Source: Biomphalaria glabrata (taxonomy: Eukaryota > Mollusca > Gastropoda > Planorbidae). Taken from it: a stretch of 64,000 nt of DNA. Under the pieces are notes generated by a model, which was not told the origin of the DNA, made no database searches, and worked only from the letters and a program-made list of their open reading frames with translations. Location: the NCBI RefSeq assembly GCF_947242115.1, contig NC_074711.1:53736463-53800462 (forward strand). The letters run 5' to 3'. Shown one piece after another: positions 26,001 through 35,456 of the stretch (the first letter of the stretch is position 1; every line of letters starts with the position of its first letter). Made by a program: the position numbers and the translations under genes.

Positions 26001-27814
26001 TCCTGCACTGGGAACAAGACCTCACTGACTGACACACTCTCTCGCACATTCAACGAAGACTAAATCATTCAGTTCATAACACGTGCAAGACTATTCACAT
26101 TCATAACTTGGGAGTACATAAACAAGGGGATATAACTATCATACCAAAATATCAAAGTAACATATTCACTCTCGCCGTACCTCCCCCTGACATTATATAG
26201 CTATATTATTACCACATTTTACTGAGAGTCACTGTGTGATCTGTTGTAGTGTAGACCTAAATTATTAGTCTAAAAGCCCATTTCATGTGTTAATTCTCTG
26301 GTAAAGTTTTGGTATTTATGTAATTGTCCCTAAATTTAAAAGCATTTTTTTTTGGAATTTAAACACTTGTTGGATAAAAGACCAAAACAATATTGAGATC
26401 TTTTAAATAATGACACATAACAAAGCATGAAATAAATGATTAAATAGCACTGATTATTACCATTATTTTAATCTCTCTTTATTTTTACAAAGCTTATATC
26501 AACTCACACTGTCTGTCTGTCTGTTAAAAATGTGTGTGCATGTTATTTCTCTCACAACCATTCTCAGATCAAGTTGAAACTTTGCATAATTATTCATTAG
26601 CGTAGACAAGACAAAAGTCAATTTAAAAATTAATCAATTAGTCAATTAATTACTGGTAATTAATTATTTGTTTGATACCAACAAGGAAAATTAATCCGTC
26701 TGTATTCATGGACATGGCTAAATTTGTAGGGCTTAGTCCCCTTAAATAATTGTTAATGCTGTTTATCCCACTAGCATTCTCCAATCGAGTTGATTCTACC
26801 TAACAAACATTAATTTTGAAAAAAATTAAATAATAAGACAATTAATCATTGATAATTAATTAATTTATTTGATTTTGAATAATGAAAATAACTTCTATAT
26901 TATTGATAGATATAGTTGTAAGGAAGGAGTTCATCCCCTTAGATAAGCTTTGTTTTTTAAAAAGGGATTTTTTATTTATTTTGTTAGTTAAATTTTATAT
27001 ATAAGTGTGCATACATAAAGACAGTAAAAAGAAAAAACATTTGTCAAACTAAACTTCCATACTATGGGCTGTCAATAAAATAGTTGAATGAATAATTGTC
27101 ACAAGGGAATGGGGCACATGCCCTTCCCCTCTAGTAACATTTTGTTTCCACTAGTATGATGTCTTCACTTCTTGAACCTACTCCACCAGAGCATTCAATA
27201 GAGAGATTCAAGAAGTTTGGCTCTCCTTCCTCCTCCCTTCACTTTTGATTATTCAGGGATACAAATTGGAGAGAACAATAGAGGGAGTAGTCTATGTGTG
27301 TATTTGACGATCAATTTTATTACTAACTAGGACAATGTGTTCTAGTTGGTAATATTCTTAGTTGTTAAAATATGATTCTAAGGTAACTAATCCTCTCAAA
27401 GATTGTATAAGGACATAATACTTTTGAATAAAAGGTCCATTTGTATTAATAAAATAAAAGGAGTTCAATTCTATATTTTGGCATACCGAATCCACTGGAT
27501 TGATCAATGTAATTGAGTACCAGGCATCTAAATAATTAATTTCCTTTATATAATGAAAAATTATAGAATTTTTAATCTCAGATAAAACTTCATTAAGAGT
27601 CTTATAAATTGTTTTACTCTATGCTCCATTCCAGCTGTATAAAAATGCCATAGTCTCCCATTCAGTCTATGCTCCAACCATTGAGAGAGTGATTCACATG
27701 AAGTGGCACCCTAGTCATGAAGATATCTTACAGGAAAGTTTGCATCAACAAGAGGTCTACTTAAAACACAAGCTGGCAAAGAGAAAAACATTTGATGATA
27801 GCGGTTTTCAGTGA
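14010..27814 (+). CDS. TADA1: Transcriptional adapter 1 (SAGA subunit ADA1), 10 coding exons
   Basis: Coding exons, all in frame with GT-AG borders: 14010-14080, 21462-21498, 21921-21975, 22073-22147, 22887-22972, 23099-23186, 23445-23575, 25258-25406, 25549-25711, 27635-27814. They sum to 1035 bases, 344 codons plus stop, close to the 335 residues of human TADA1. The start ATG has A at -3 and G at +4. The N-terminus (ARKNLSDVLGD, then LNSWFKRK and INKEEFDFEARKL) matches human AKKNLSEALGD, LKLWFKQK and SKEEFDLEAHRL as I recall them. Next come HLHNEFLLALIAKCQIL and a basic linker. Residues ~145-215 correspond to the histone-fold region (HGRMLVCAWETGLADV, then NLLKDILTLVIKQRKGYKLRD). The C-terminus has VYAPTIERVIHMKWHPSHE. 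TADA1 is a core-module subunit of the SAGA coactivator, whose histone fold pairs with a TAF12-type partner. The exon 4 donor has three overlapping GT choices; the one used here keeps the frame. Intron 1 is 7.4 kb and filled with repeats. Confidence 0.93.
14181..16487 (+). mobile_element. TA-flanked inverted-repeat element, copy A (CGGACA family)
   Basis: The left end reads (T)AGTAGTTTAT and then TTATTTCGGACA. The reverse complement of the right end reads (G)AGTAGTTTAT and then GCTATTCGGACA. TA dinucleotides sit directly outside both ends (14179-14180 and 16488-16489), as for Tc1/mariner-type insertion. Without the inserted DNA at 14387-15460 the element is about 1.23 kb, the size of copy B (33993-35226), to which it is similar end to end in inverse orientation. 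No transposase frame is visible. CGGACA is found at 14198, 14215 and 15671; its complement TGTCCG at 16218 and 16465 and (within TTGTCCGG) near 16238. It lies in TADA1 intron 1, 100 bp after exon 1. Confidence 0.8.
14387..15460. mobile_element. 1.07-kb insertion inside copy A
   Basis: Copy B has one TTTTTTCCTATGTTACCCGG where copy A has this block bounded by TCCTATGT on each side (14379-14386 and 15461-15468). That is a 7-8 bp target duplication. The ends, TAGTTAGGCGAAAA and (reversed) TAGGGAGGGGAAAT, are only weakly inverted. An 81-codon frame on the - strand (14609-14854) has no recognised similarity. The superfamily is uncertain; the duplication size would suit hAT. Confidence 0.7.
16490..20404. 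other. TADA1 intron 1, AT-rich DNA
   Basis: No gene or identifiable mobile element is supported. It contains many A/T runs and short CTAGATC-type motifs at 16540-16690. The stretch near 19740-19780 has a GGTAAGTATG-like donor on the - strand, but no exon could be built around it. Confidence 0.5.
20405..20640 (-). mobile_element. tRNA-derived SINE, family 2
   Basis: Read on the - strand, a tRNA-like head near 20640 (GAGTGGTTAGAACGTTGGCTTGAG, with B-box-like GAGTTCAAATTC) is followed by CCCTTTTCCCAACTGGTTCAGACAAGTGATAGGATC-type body text. The end is GAGAAAGTTAAAAG near 20435. The same body occurs at 29490-29700, 39690-39870 and 52350-52600. Confidence 0.75.
22157..22580 (+). mobile_element. 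Composite repeat ('ATATCAACTCACTCTGTC' family) with C21 tract
   Basis: The block starts ATATATCAACTCACTCTGTC and continues CAACACCCAATCTTTGATCAAG, TTGCACAATTATTTC and the AATTAGTTAATTAAT palindromic region. It ends in a family 2 SINE-like tail broken by C21 (22451-22471). Sister copies are near 26490, 29180, 39480 and 52065. It sits between TADA1 exons 4 and 5. Confidence 0.7.
23773..23946. mobile_element. 174-bp hAT-type MITE
   Basis: AAAGTACC is perfectly duplicated at 23765-23772 and 23947-23954. The termini are CAGTGCTTTTTTT and AAAAAAAGCACTG, an uninterrupted inverted repeat. An internal pair, GGCACCTTTTTT, occurs in direct orientation near each end. It lies in TADA1 intron 7. Confidence 0.88.
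24037..24219. mobile_element. 183-bp hAT-type MITE
   Basis: The termini are CAGTGTTTCCCAAACTTTTG and CACTTTGGGAAACACTG. Flanking octamers ATATACAT and TCATACAT agree at 6 of 8 bases. The same CAGTGTTTCYCAAAC terminus is on the BED-type hAT element at 35457-37759 and the MITE at 38048-38229, so that family may have supplied the transposase. G17 follows at 24240-24256. Confidence 0.82.
24775..25080 (-). mobile_element. LINE 3'-tail fragment (RTE-like)
   Basis: Read on the - strand, unique GC-richer text (CTTTAGGACGAGAGAGTGAGG, then ATGACAAAAGTGGTCATCATC, GAACCATGATGGATGAACTA) runs straight into a (TA)n tail at 24755-24770. A 3' end with a TA-type microsatellite and no coding part fits a strongly 5'-truncated RTE-type LINE. 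The family assignment is inference. Confidence 0.5.
26485..26960 (+). mobile_element. Composite repeat, 'ATATCAACTCAC' family
   Basis: It begins ACAAAGCTTATATCAACTCA and runs through CTCAGATCAAGTTGAAACTTTG and TAATTACTGGTAATTAATTA. It then diverges into text that recurs at 33480-33600 (CCCCTTAGATAAGCTTT). It lies in TADA1 intron 9. Confidence 0.65.
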
Positions 27815-29175
27815 CTTTGTAAATCAAAATAGATTAGCAACATTGTAAGCGACTTATGAGTTGTTTTTTCCAATATAAAAAAAGTGGGTTTATTTGATGG
27901 GACAGATTTCTTTTTATTTTCTAACATCTAAAGTTATATTTAAAGAAAAAACTTCAGTAATTAAACAAAGCGGGGGGGGGGGGGGGTGTTAATATTTAAA
28001 GTGATACAGCTCTAAATTAAACAACAAATATTTTGTTGAAGAATTGATCAGAATCTCAGGAAACAAAATAAATGTTTACGGTATCGTATAATGCTATTGC
28101 AACAGATTCATTAAGTAAAAAAAAATTTTACTGTTGGTAATAAAATCATACACATTTTTTGTATGAAGTTTTGGAAAATAAAAGGATAATTTTGTTTAGC
28201 TCTGCTATGTTGATGAGAAAAAGCCACAAATTTCTTGTGTGGCCCAAATTGAGGCCTAATTCTGCCTCTCGCACCCTAATGAGTTCATTTTTATTTATCA
28301 TTTCCATTTCATTCAACATCATATATAGATCTTGAAATGTTGAAGATGATAAGATACTTAGTTTGCACAAAAATTAATTTTAAACGTTTCAATTTACTTC
28401 AATATTTCAAGACACTTTAAATACTAGAGAATAGATCTTGTAAACTTACAAAGTATGAATGTACAAAGTTGGTTTTGATTTTCTTGTTGCATTTGTTGTA
28501 AATAAAGTTTATTTATTTCAATAAAAACTTGTGTTTACTTAAATGTTTGTTCTATATAATCTATACTTTTATTTTTTCTTTTGCATATGATCCTGTTCTT
28601 TTTACTTCCTATGTTGGTGACATTTTTAGAATGTGCTACTTGACACTGGTGTTAGTGACACAAAGCTGATATTGTTTTCTAGCCAGCTAGCTAGTTCAGT
28701 TTGTTCTTTTGTTTTCCCAAGGGGCCAGTCAAAAGGGAAAACTAAGGTTGTAATTGATGCTCTTTATACAAGAGTGTCGCTGTTATTACTGCTTTTTTTT
28801 AGCATAACAAATAAGTATTTATTGCTACATACACTAGTAGGTCAAAGCAGTAAAGGCAATTAAATAAAATATAAAATGTCTATAACTACATAAACGTATA
28901 TTTTTAATGTTAGATTTTTTACATTTTAATGCCAAAAAGCTTTTAGTATTATTCTAAGAGTAGAGAGACAAAAAGACTTTTGTTATATTATATAACTTAT
29001 ATTATTATATTAACTTATTACTATAAAAGTTATGAACAGCGCTGGTCTATAATGGCAGAATAGTTTAGCTGTAAATTACATTTTACACCAGGTACAATAA
29101 AATCTTGGTTATTGATTGTGTATTAAAAAAAAATATTTTAATACTTAAAAGCAGTCATCTGAGTAATGTTAATTC
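27815..29175 (+). other. TADA1: TADA1 3' UTR and downstream DNA
   Basis: This AT-rich sequence follows the TADA1 stop. It holds G15 at 27972-27986 and several AATAAA hexamers (28067, 28139, 28501, 28520). Short open frames at 28146-28370 and 28633-28863 show no recognisable domain. Confidence 0.5.
28501..28525 (+). promoter_or_regulatory. TADA1: Candidate TADA1 polyadenylation signals
   Basis: AATAAA occurs at 28501-28506 and 28520-28525, followed within 30 bases by a GT/T-rich stretch (TTGTGTTTACTTAAATG). An earlier pair at 28067 and 28139 is also possible. Transcript ends are not visible from genomic sequence. Confidence 0.45.
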
Positions 29176-29179
29176 TTAC

Positions 29180-29745
29180 ATAGCTTAAAACTCACCCTGT
29201 CTGTCTGGTAAAAAGTTACACATTATTTCTCCTACACACAATCTCGGATCAAGATGAAATTTGGCACATTTATTTCTTTTACTTGACTAAACAAGAGTCA
29301 ATATAAAAAAATTAACCAATTAGTTAATTAACTATTGTTATTTAATTGTTTTGTTTGGTATCTTGAACAAGGGAAATAAATTATACTTGACTGATAAGGT
29401 GGTATAAGTTGAATTAGTTCCCTTTATACTTTGTAGAAAGAAAAATTTGAAACTTAACAATACATAGCTATAAAACCTGTTTTATAAGCAGTTCCCTGGC
29501 ACAGTGGTTAGTGTGTAGGCTTGAGGAAGCTTTAGCCCTTGAGTTTGAATACAGGTCGTTCACCTTAACTGCATATAAAAAAAGATTACCCTGATATCCC
29601 CTTCTTATCCACCCATCCCTTTTCAACAGGTCCAGACAAGTGATAAGATTATAGCCAATTGAGAAAGCTAAAAGCATGACATTGCGCAAAAACAAAAAAA
29701 AAAACGTTTGCAATATCAGACTATAAAAAAAAAAAAAAAAAATTT
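29180..29745 (+). mobile_element. Composite repeat with family 2 SINE tail
   Basis: The first half (ACTCACCCTGTCTGTCTGG, CAATCTCGGATCAAGATGAAA, AATTAGTTAATTAACTATTG) is joined at about 29490 to a tRNA-like head (GGCACAGTGGTTAGTGTGTAGGC). The body follows (CAACAGGTCCAGACAAGTGATA, GAGAAAGCTAAAAGC), then poly(A). The same join is seen at 39480-39900 and 52065-52665, so this is a stable composite unit rather than two chance insertions. Confidence 0.75.
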
Positions 29746-29807
29746 GTGGCTAGATACCCAAATATGATTATGCACAATTAATATATAGTTCTTCACCTAT
29801 CCTTAGT

Positions 29808-29945
29808 CCTGGGGTGGGCAAATTACAATCCGCCAGAGTGTTTTATATGGCCCACGGACACCTATGGAAATCAGATGAGCCCACATACATAAAAAAATGC
29901 AAATATATTAAAAGAAATAATTTTTAAAATATCTATCTAAATTAT
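29808..29945. mobile_element. Possible lone end of a hAT-type element
   Basis: CCTGGGGTGGGCAAATTACA and then CCGCCAGAG...GGCCCACGG resembles the CAGGGGTGGGCAAACT... start of many animal hAT elements. No opposite end was found, probably because of truncation by the LINE at 29992. Confidence 0.4.
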
Positions 29946-29991
29946 TGAAACTTATGATTCTTATCTCTTATGATTAAGAGACTAAAGAGAC

Positions 29992-31445
29992 ATCTTATCT
30001 TATATAATACAGACGTTACTTCAAAAAAGAAGATGATTACGTCCTACGCGTCATGCATTTAGTCATGCATATTAACCAATGACTTAAATTCTGCCAAGTC
30101 ACTGGTTTTCCTGGCTAGCTCAGGCAACCCATTCCATGCTCTAATAGCACTAGGGAAGAAGGAGTATTTGTACAAATTTGTCCTAGCATATGGGAAGAGG
30201 AATGTGCCTTTATCTTTGTGTCTTTCAGAGTATTTTATTAAATTTTGTTTTTGTATTTGAAGATTATGGTTCAGTGTTTTATATATGATTGCTACTTTAC
30301 TTTTGAGCCTTCTGTCCTGAAGGCTTTCTAAATTTAGTGATTTTACTAAAGGTGTTACTCTAGTCAAATGTGAACATTCGTTTGTTATGAATCGCACTGC
30401 TCTATTTTGTGTCTGTTCCAGTTTCTTAATGTTTTCTTGAGTTGAGGGGTCCCAAACGGAGGATGCATATTCTATTATTGGCCTAACCAAGGTTAAATAA
30501 CATTTTAGTTTTATGTTCTTATTTGATTTATAGAAATTTCTTTTAATAAATCCTAATGCTTTGTTTGATTTTTTTGTAGTTTCATCAATATGTGGATTCC
30601 ATGATAGTTTTTCATTTATTATAACACCTAGGTATTTTGCGTTTTTAGTCTGTGTTACTGGTTTGCCATGAATAAGATAAGTGGAATTAATTTGTTTTAG
30701 TTTTTTTGTTACTCTTAACAACTGACATTTTTCTGGGTGGAAAGACATGCTCCAATTTGATTCCCATTTCTGTAATTCATCTAATTCTCTTTGTAAAATA
30801 TCTGTGTCTTGTGTTGTTTTATTGTTCTATATATTATGCAATCGTCTGCAAATAATCTGACTTTTGTTCCTGAACTAATGCAATTTGGTAAATCATTTAT
30901 GTAAATTAAAAATAGTAGTGGACCCAAGACTGTTCCTTGAGGTACTCCTGAGTTTACTGTTATCGGTGTTGATTTAGAGCCATTTATTATTACAGTTTGT
31001 TCTCTCCCTATCAGAAAATCTTTAATCCACTGATGCAGTGGACCATTAATGCCGAAATATTTTAATTTTTTAAGCAAACTATGGTGGTGAACTTTGTCAA
31101 AAGCCTTAGAAAAATCTAGTAAGATAGCATCTATTTGTTCACTATTATCTAAACCTTTTGAAAAATCATCAATTAGTCCTATTAGTTGTGTTTCACATGA
31201 TCTATATTTCCTAAAGCCATGTTGGTATGGTGTGAGGACATTATGTTTGTCTAAGTGGTTTATGATGTTGCTACATATTATGTGTTCTAGGATTTTACAT
31301 GTGATGCTGGTAAGTGATACTGGTCTGTAGTTTCCTGGGTCAGATTTTTCTCCTTTTTTAAATAGGGGGGTGACATTAGCTTCTTTCCAGTCCTTTGGTA
31401 CTCTGCCCTGGTTAAGTGAAGCCTGAAAGAGTATTTTGAACATTA
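29992..31445 (-). mobile_element. 5'-truncated LINE, jockey/CR1-type reverse transcriptase
   Basis: The 5' part (31443-30781) encodes RT fingers and palm: LTSITCKILE, LLDFSKAFDKVHH (motif A), GVPQGTVLGPLLFLIYINDL (motif B) and LFADDC (motif C). A frameshift near 30780 separates it from the thumb region (30748-30059), which has KYLGVIINEKLSW, YASSVWDP, RAVRFI and the family end AEFKSLVNMHD. The tail is AATACAGACG…then TAAGATAAGAT-type sequence. Endonuclease and ORF1 are missing. Other pieces are at 700-833, 31632-31840 and 61135-61488. Confidence 0.9.
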
Positions 31446-31631
31446 TCTCTACATGTCATTCTAAACAGTTTATATTAAATGATTTTATTTTTATTGGTTA
31501 TATTTCGAAACATACTGTCAAAGACACAAACTCAGGCCAGTATTTATTTTTTATATAAAGAAAAATATCCCATAAACTCTAAACTGGAAAGTTTGTGTAA
31601 AATACATGCAAATTTCAGGCACTCTTGTCTA

Positions 31632-31840
31632 ATAAAGTTTACAGACGTTTCTTCAAAAACAGAAGATAATAACGTCCTAGGAGACGAGTATCCATGTGTC
31701 AAGTCAATGTGTCCATGTGTCAATGTCTAAGTCGTTGGTTTTTCTTGCCGATTCAGGCAACCCTCCTCTATGCTTTATGGCACTGGGGAAGAAGGAGCAC
31801 TTGTATGGATATGGGATACGAAACTTGCCTTTGTATTAGT
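31632..31840 (-). mobile_element. Diverged LINE 3' fragment
   Basis: It is parallel to 29995-30210, with matching blocks ACAGACGTTTCTTCAAAAA, GATAATAACGTCCTAGG, TCAGGCAACCC and GGGGAAGAAGGAGCA. Divergence is clearly greater than for the copy at 61135-61488. Confidence 0.65.
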
Positions 31841-31844
31841 CTAA

Positions 31845-33300
31845 TCTTCCCTTAAAAAGCCGGCCGCATACGTGGCATGAGTGGGTTAGGTCAGTTGCAG
31901 ATAGGCCTGCTTCTTCTCTCAGCTTTCTGTTGGTTCGGCGCTCTTTCGACCTGGCCACTCTTCTTGATTCAAATCTTGAGACTCCGAGACTCTCAGCTTC
32001 ACTCCATGAGGAGCGATCAAGAGGTAGTGCTTCCCAGCCGTGAATGTCGATATCGCATTCATTGAAGGAGCTCTTTAGAGTGTCTTTGTAGCGCTTGTAT
32101 TGGCCTCACTGGGAGCGCTTTTATGCACACAACTCCCCGTACAGAAGTCGTTTGGGAAGGCGTTTGTCTGGCATGAGGACTACATGTCCCGCCCATCGAA
32201 GTTGGGACCTTTTTACTGTCACATTGATACTGTTGGACAGCTTTAAAATTTCTGTGTCTGGTATGCGGTTGGACCTACGCACCTTATGGATACTCCTTAG
32301 ACAGTGTAGGTGGAAGGAGTTTAGCTTTTTGGTATGGCGGGAATATAGGGTCCAGGACTCTGATGCAGATAGGAGTGACGGGAGGACTAGGCCTACAGCA
32401 CTGTAGACTTTCAGTTTTGTGGATATGCTGAGTCCTCTCCGTTGCCACACTTGTTCCTGAAGTCTGACAAAAGCAGCACTGGCACGAGTAACACGGACGT
32501 CAACCTCTTCATCTAGGTTGGCGTTTGCTGATATGGTGCTTCCCAGATAGACAAACTTTTTGACGTTCGCTAGTTTCTGGCCATCTATGAGAATGTCTGG
32601 TTCTGTGACAGATTTATTTGGGGGAAGGCTCTTTTGAAGGTCTTCTTCGTTTGCTGCATTTAGTGCACAGTCATCTGCGAATAGCAGGTCTCTGGTGCAG
32701 TCATAGTTTACCTTGGTTCTTGCCTTTTGCCTTGAGTCTCTGAGCATTAAATAAACTTGCATTAGTGCGAGATCATATGCCAACTCCGATGCTTTTTGTG
32801 CGAAAGGCATCTTTCAGCATGGCGGTGAACTTTATGTTGAAAAGCGTTGGAGCCAGCCAGCGAACAAGTATATCCTCCTTGTCTGTGAGAAGTTTGTTTC
32901 CATCGGCACTGAATATGAGAATGAGCCATTTTGCTGAGGACCATAAAAAGCTTTGATTGAATTGAAAAACAATTTTTGCATTTTTATTGTCAGCATAGGA
33001 CTGGATTTCTTCTGCTTTTTTGTTATACCATGACTCCTTCATGAGCCTCAGATTCCGCTGGACCTCTCCTTTTGGCATTAGTGTAGTGTTCTCTGCTTTG
33101 GGGGCAAGCTGGATTACACAGAAAGGCCTTATAACAATGTTGCTTGTGTGTTAAGAGCTGTTCAATTTGCACATTGTTTTCGTCAAATCAATCTTGGTGC
33201 TTGCGTTTTGGTTGTCCGAAGACGCTGCTAGCCAAAGAGTACACAGAATCCCTTAGTTTATTCCAGCTGTTTTCATTATCTATGTAGGCCTGTGTAGGCT
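31845..33300 (-). mobile_element. LINE remnant, RTE-like reverse transcriptase C-terminal half
   Basis: The segment near 33280-33070 carries NSWNKLRDSVYSLASSVFG and KRKHQ, just before RT. The frames at 33078-32773 and 32810-32121 carry ADGNKLLTDKEDILVRW, LLFADDCALNA (motif C), FVYLGSTISANANLDEEVD, LSASESWTLYSRH and LRWAGHVVLMPD. Past the stop at 32121 the text continues as an eroded tail with a cysteine pair near 31870. Part of the RT core between EDILVRW and the palm is deleted, and there are frame breaks. This arrangement is typical of the RTE/BovB-type polymerase common in molluscs. Confidence 0.82.
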
Positions 33301-33339
33301 CATATCTAGATTCTATATTTTTTCTCCCAAATTATACAA

Positions 33340-33610
33340 AAGTTTTATTCTAGCATTTAAATTCAAGCTTTATCCCTAATTTGCGGGAAATAATCCAGAT
33401 TTATATATCTACCATTTTCCATTCTAGTATCAATTTAAAATATTCGATGACAATGTATAAATCAATTTTAAACATAAATAATTAGTTAATCATTTAGCGA
33501 TTATTAATTACTTTACTTTTATAGAGAAAAGGGGAGCTTTTTCAGCATTATAGGGATAAATGGCAGGGATTTTTTGCAGTTCTTCCCCTTAGATAAGCTT
33601 TCTTTCAAGT
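33340..33610. repeat. Fragment related to the composite repeat
   Basis: The AATTAGTTAATCATTTAGCGATTATTAATTA region and CCCCTTAGATAAGCTTTC match the second half of the copy at 26640-26960. Borders are not clear. Confidence 0.4.
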
Positions 33611-33799
33611 TATTCTAGTCGAAGACTAAGACTGCTTTATTGATCCTTATGGAAATTTGTTCTATTAAAAGGACTCTTTTCTCAAATAAAAGTAACAGGC
33701 TCTAGGCTCTAGATTTATGTGGGTGTGCGAATGATGCGAATGTTTTATTTAATGAAGGACGTGTGACGTCACAGGGTTGTAAACAAATTTCAAAACTGA

Positions 33800-33992
33800 A
33801 GACTAACACTTCACTAACACTAGATCTAGATCTAGATCTAGGACTCTAAATCTGGTAGATCTAATAAGATCTAGACTCAATATTCTTAGATGTCTTAGAC
33901 TTAGATCTATTAAATAGACAAGATCTAGATAGATATAGTTGTTTGGAGTATCTAGTCTAGATACTAGATAATGAACTAGATAGTAGGATCTA
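33800..33992. repeat. AGATCT/CTAGA-rich low-complexity DNA
   Basis: (CTAGAT)n-type text (for example at 33822-33842) with many degenerate AGATCTA and TTAGACT words. Similar patches lie at 35390-35450 and 37760-38045, and weaker ones at 16540-16690. It flanks three of the mobile elements here. Confidence 0.7.
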
Positions 33993-35226
33993 GAGTAGTT
34001 TATGATTATGCTATTCGGACACCTATAGGCCCAAATTTGAAAGTTTGACTTTGACAGTGCATTATTTTACAATGGTTCGACATAGAAAAGAAAATGACGT
34101 ATCAAAATCTTCTTTAGTTAAAGGAGAATAAGGATGACTACTTATATTTGTACCCCTAACCTATATTTGCTATTATATTTAAGGTCAAAGAGGCTATATG
34201 TTTTCATTTATTTCGGACAAATTTGACCCACATTATTTGATTCCGGACACCATTATTTATTTCGGACAGTCTCTATATTTAGGCCTCAATAAACTCAGAT
34301 TTTAAATCTTTACTAACATTAACTAAATTTTAAGATCCCCAGGCATAACCCCTCACATTAAATCATTAAGATGTTTTGGATTTATGCATAAATACGAACA
34401 CAAAAAGTAAAAATATGAACACACTTATTCTACCAAAATTAGGTCACTGGGATAGTGACTTTTACACCGACTTTTAGACTTATTTTATGTTTGAATTGTT
34501 TGCATGATTAGATGTGTGTTGAATGTTTGTGTTTTTTGTTTATTAATTTAATAAATTTCTAATACAGATGATCTTTTGTAGTATAGTACATGTTAGGATA
34601 GCCATTCTTGCCTAACTGAATCCTCTATATTCTCTCTATATAACTCTAGATCTATCTAGTAGGTCTAGATCTAAGCATTTAACTTCATTCAATGTACCAA
34701 GCTCACTCCAAACATTTGCCCATTTATTCTCTATTAAAAAAACAACAACAAACGAACAAATATAATACAAGATCATTTTTTATTGATGTCCAAAACTGGC
34801 TGTCCGAAATAAATTTTGGTAAGAAAATCGTAATTTAATTCGGACACCCTATTAATTTTTTATTAGTATGGAATCAGACAACTTGGCTTATAAATCAAAT
34901 AAATCAGCTCCAAAAACAGAATAAATATTGCTGGGCTCATTAGTATAGACTTAGCCAATCAAAAAATATAGTCTTAACTCTAGGAAGAGGTAAAATCATC
35001 CGGGTAACATAGGAAAAAACAACAACCTGACTTACAAATTTGAAATTCGTTTTTCGTACATAAAAAGACAGCTAAATGGAAGGAAATTGGGTCAGAATCA
35101 TTGGAAAATGGACAAGCACATTATACAGCGTGCTAGTTTTATAATAAATATTAAAATAATTATTTAACGACCACAAAAACAGCGAATGTCCGAATTCATG
35201 TAATGTCCGAAATAAATAAACTACTA
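33993..35226 (-). mobile_element. TA-flanked inverted-repeat element, copy B (CGGACA family)
   Basis: The left end is GAGTAGTTTATG and the right end ATAAACTACTA, with TA directly outside each (33991-33992 and 35227-35228). It is 1234 bp and runs opposite to copy A. The motif CGGACA occurs at 34016, 34214, 34244, 34263 and 34841, and TGTCCG at 34801, 35187 and 35204. The interior matches copy A in order, for example the GCCTATAGGTGTCC end, the CCCCAGGCATAACCCCTCAC block and the GATTGGCTAAGTC block. It has no open frame of note. Confidence 0.82.
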
Positions 35227-35456
35227 TAAGTAGAATTATAAATAATAATATAATTTATAATAATAATAGATCTATTACTATAATGATGATAATGAATAAA
35301 TGATTTATTTTAAATGATAATCTAGTCACTAAGTCACGACACTAGCTTTCACTGACTAGAAATAAAATAAAGTGAGTAGAATAGATCTATCATCTCTAGG
35401 AGTATGACTAGATCTAGATTCTAGATCTATCATCTAGACGGTAGACCAGTGTTTCT

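Noticed and set aside
32095-32406. 103-codon + strand frame
   Set aside because: Shadow of the RTE-like polymerase on the - strand.
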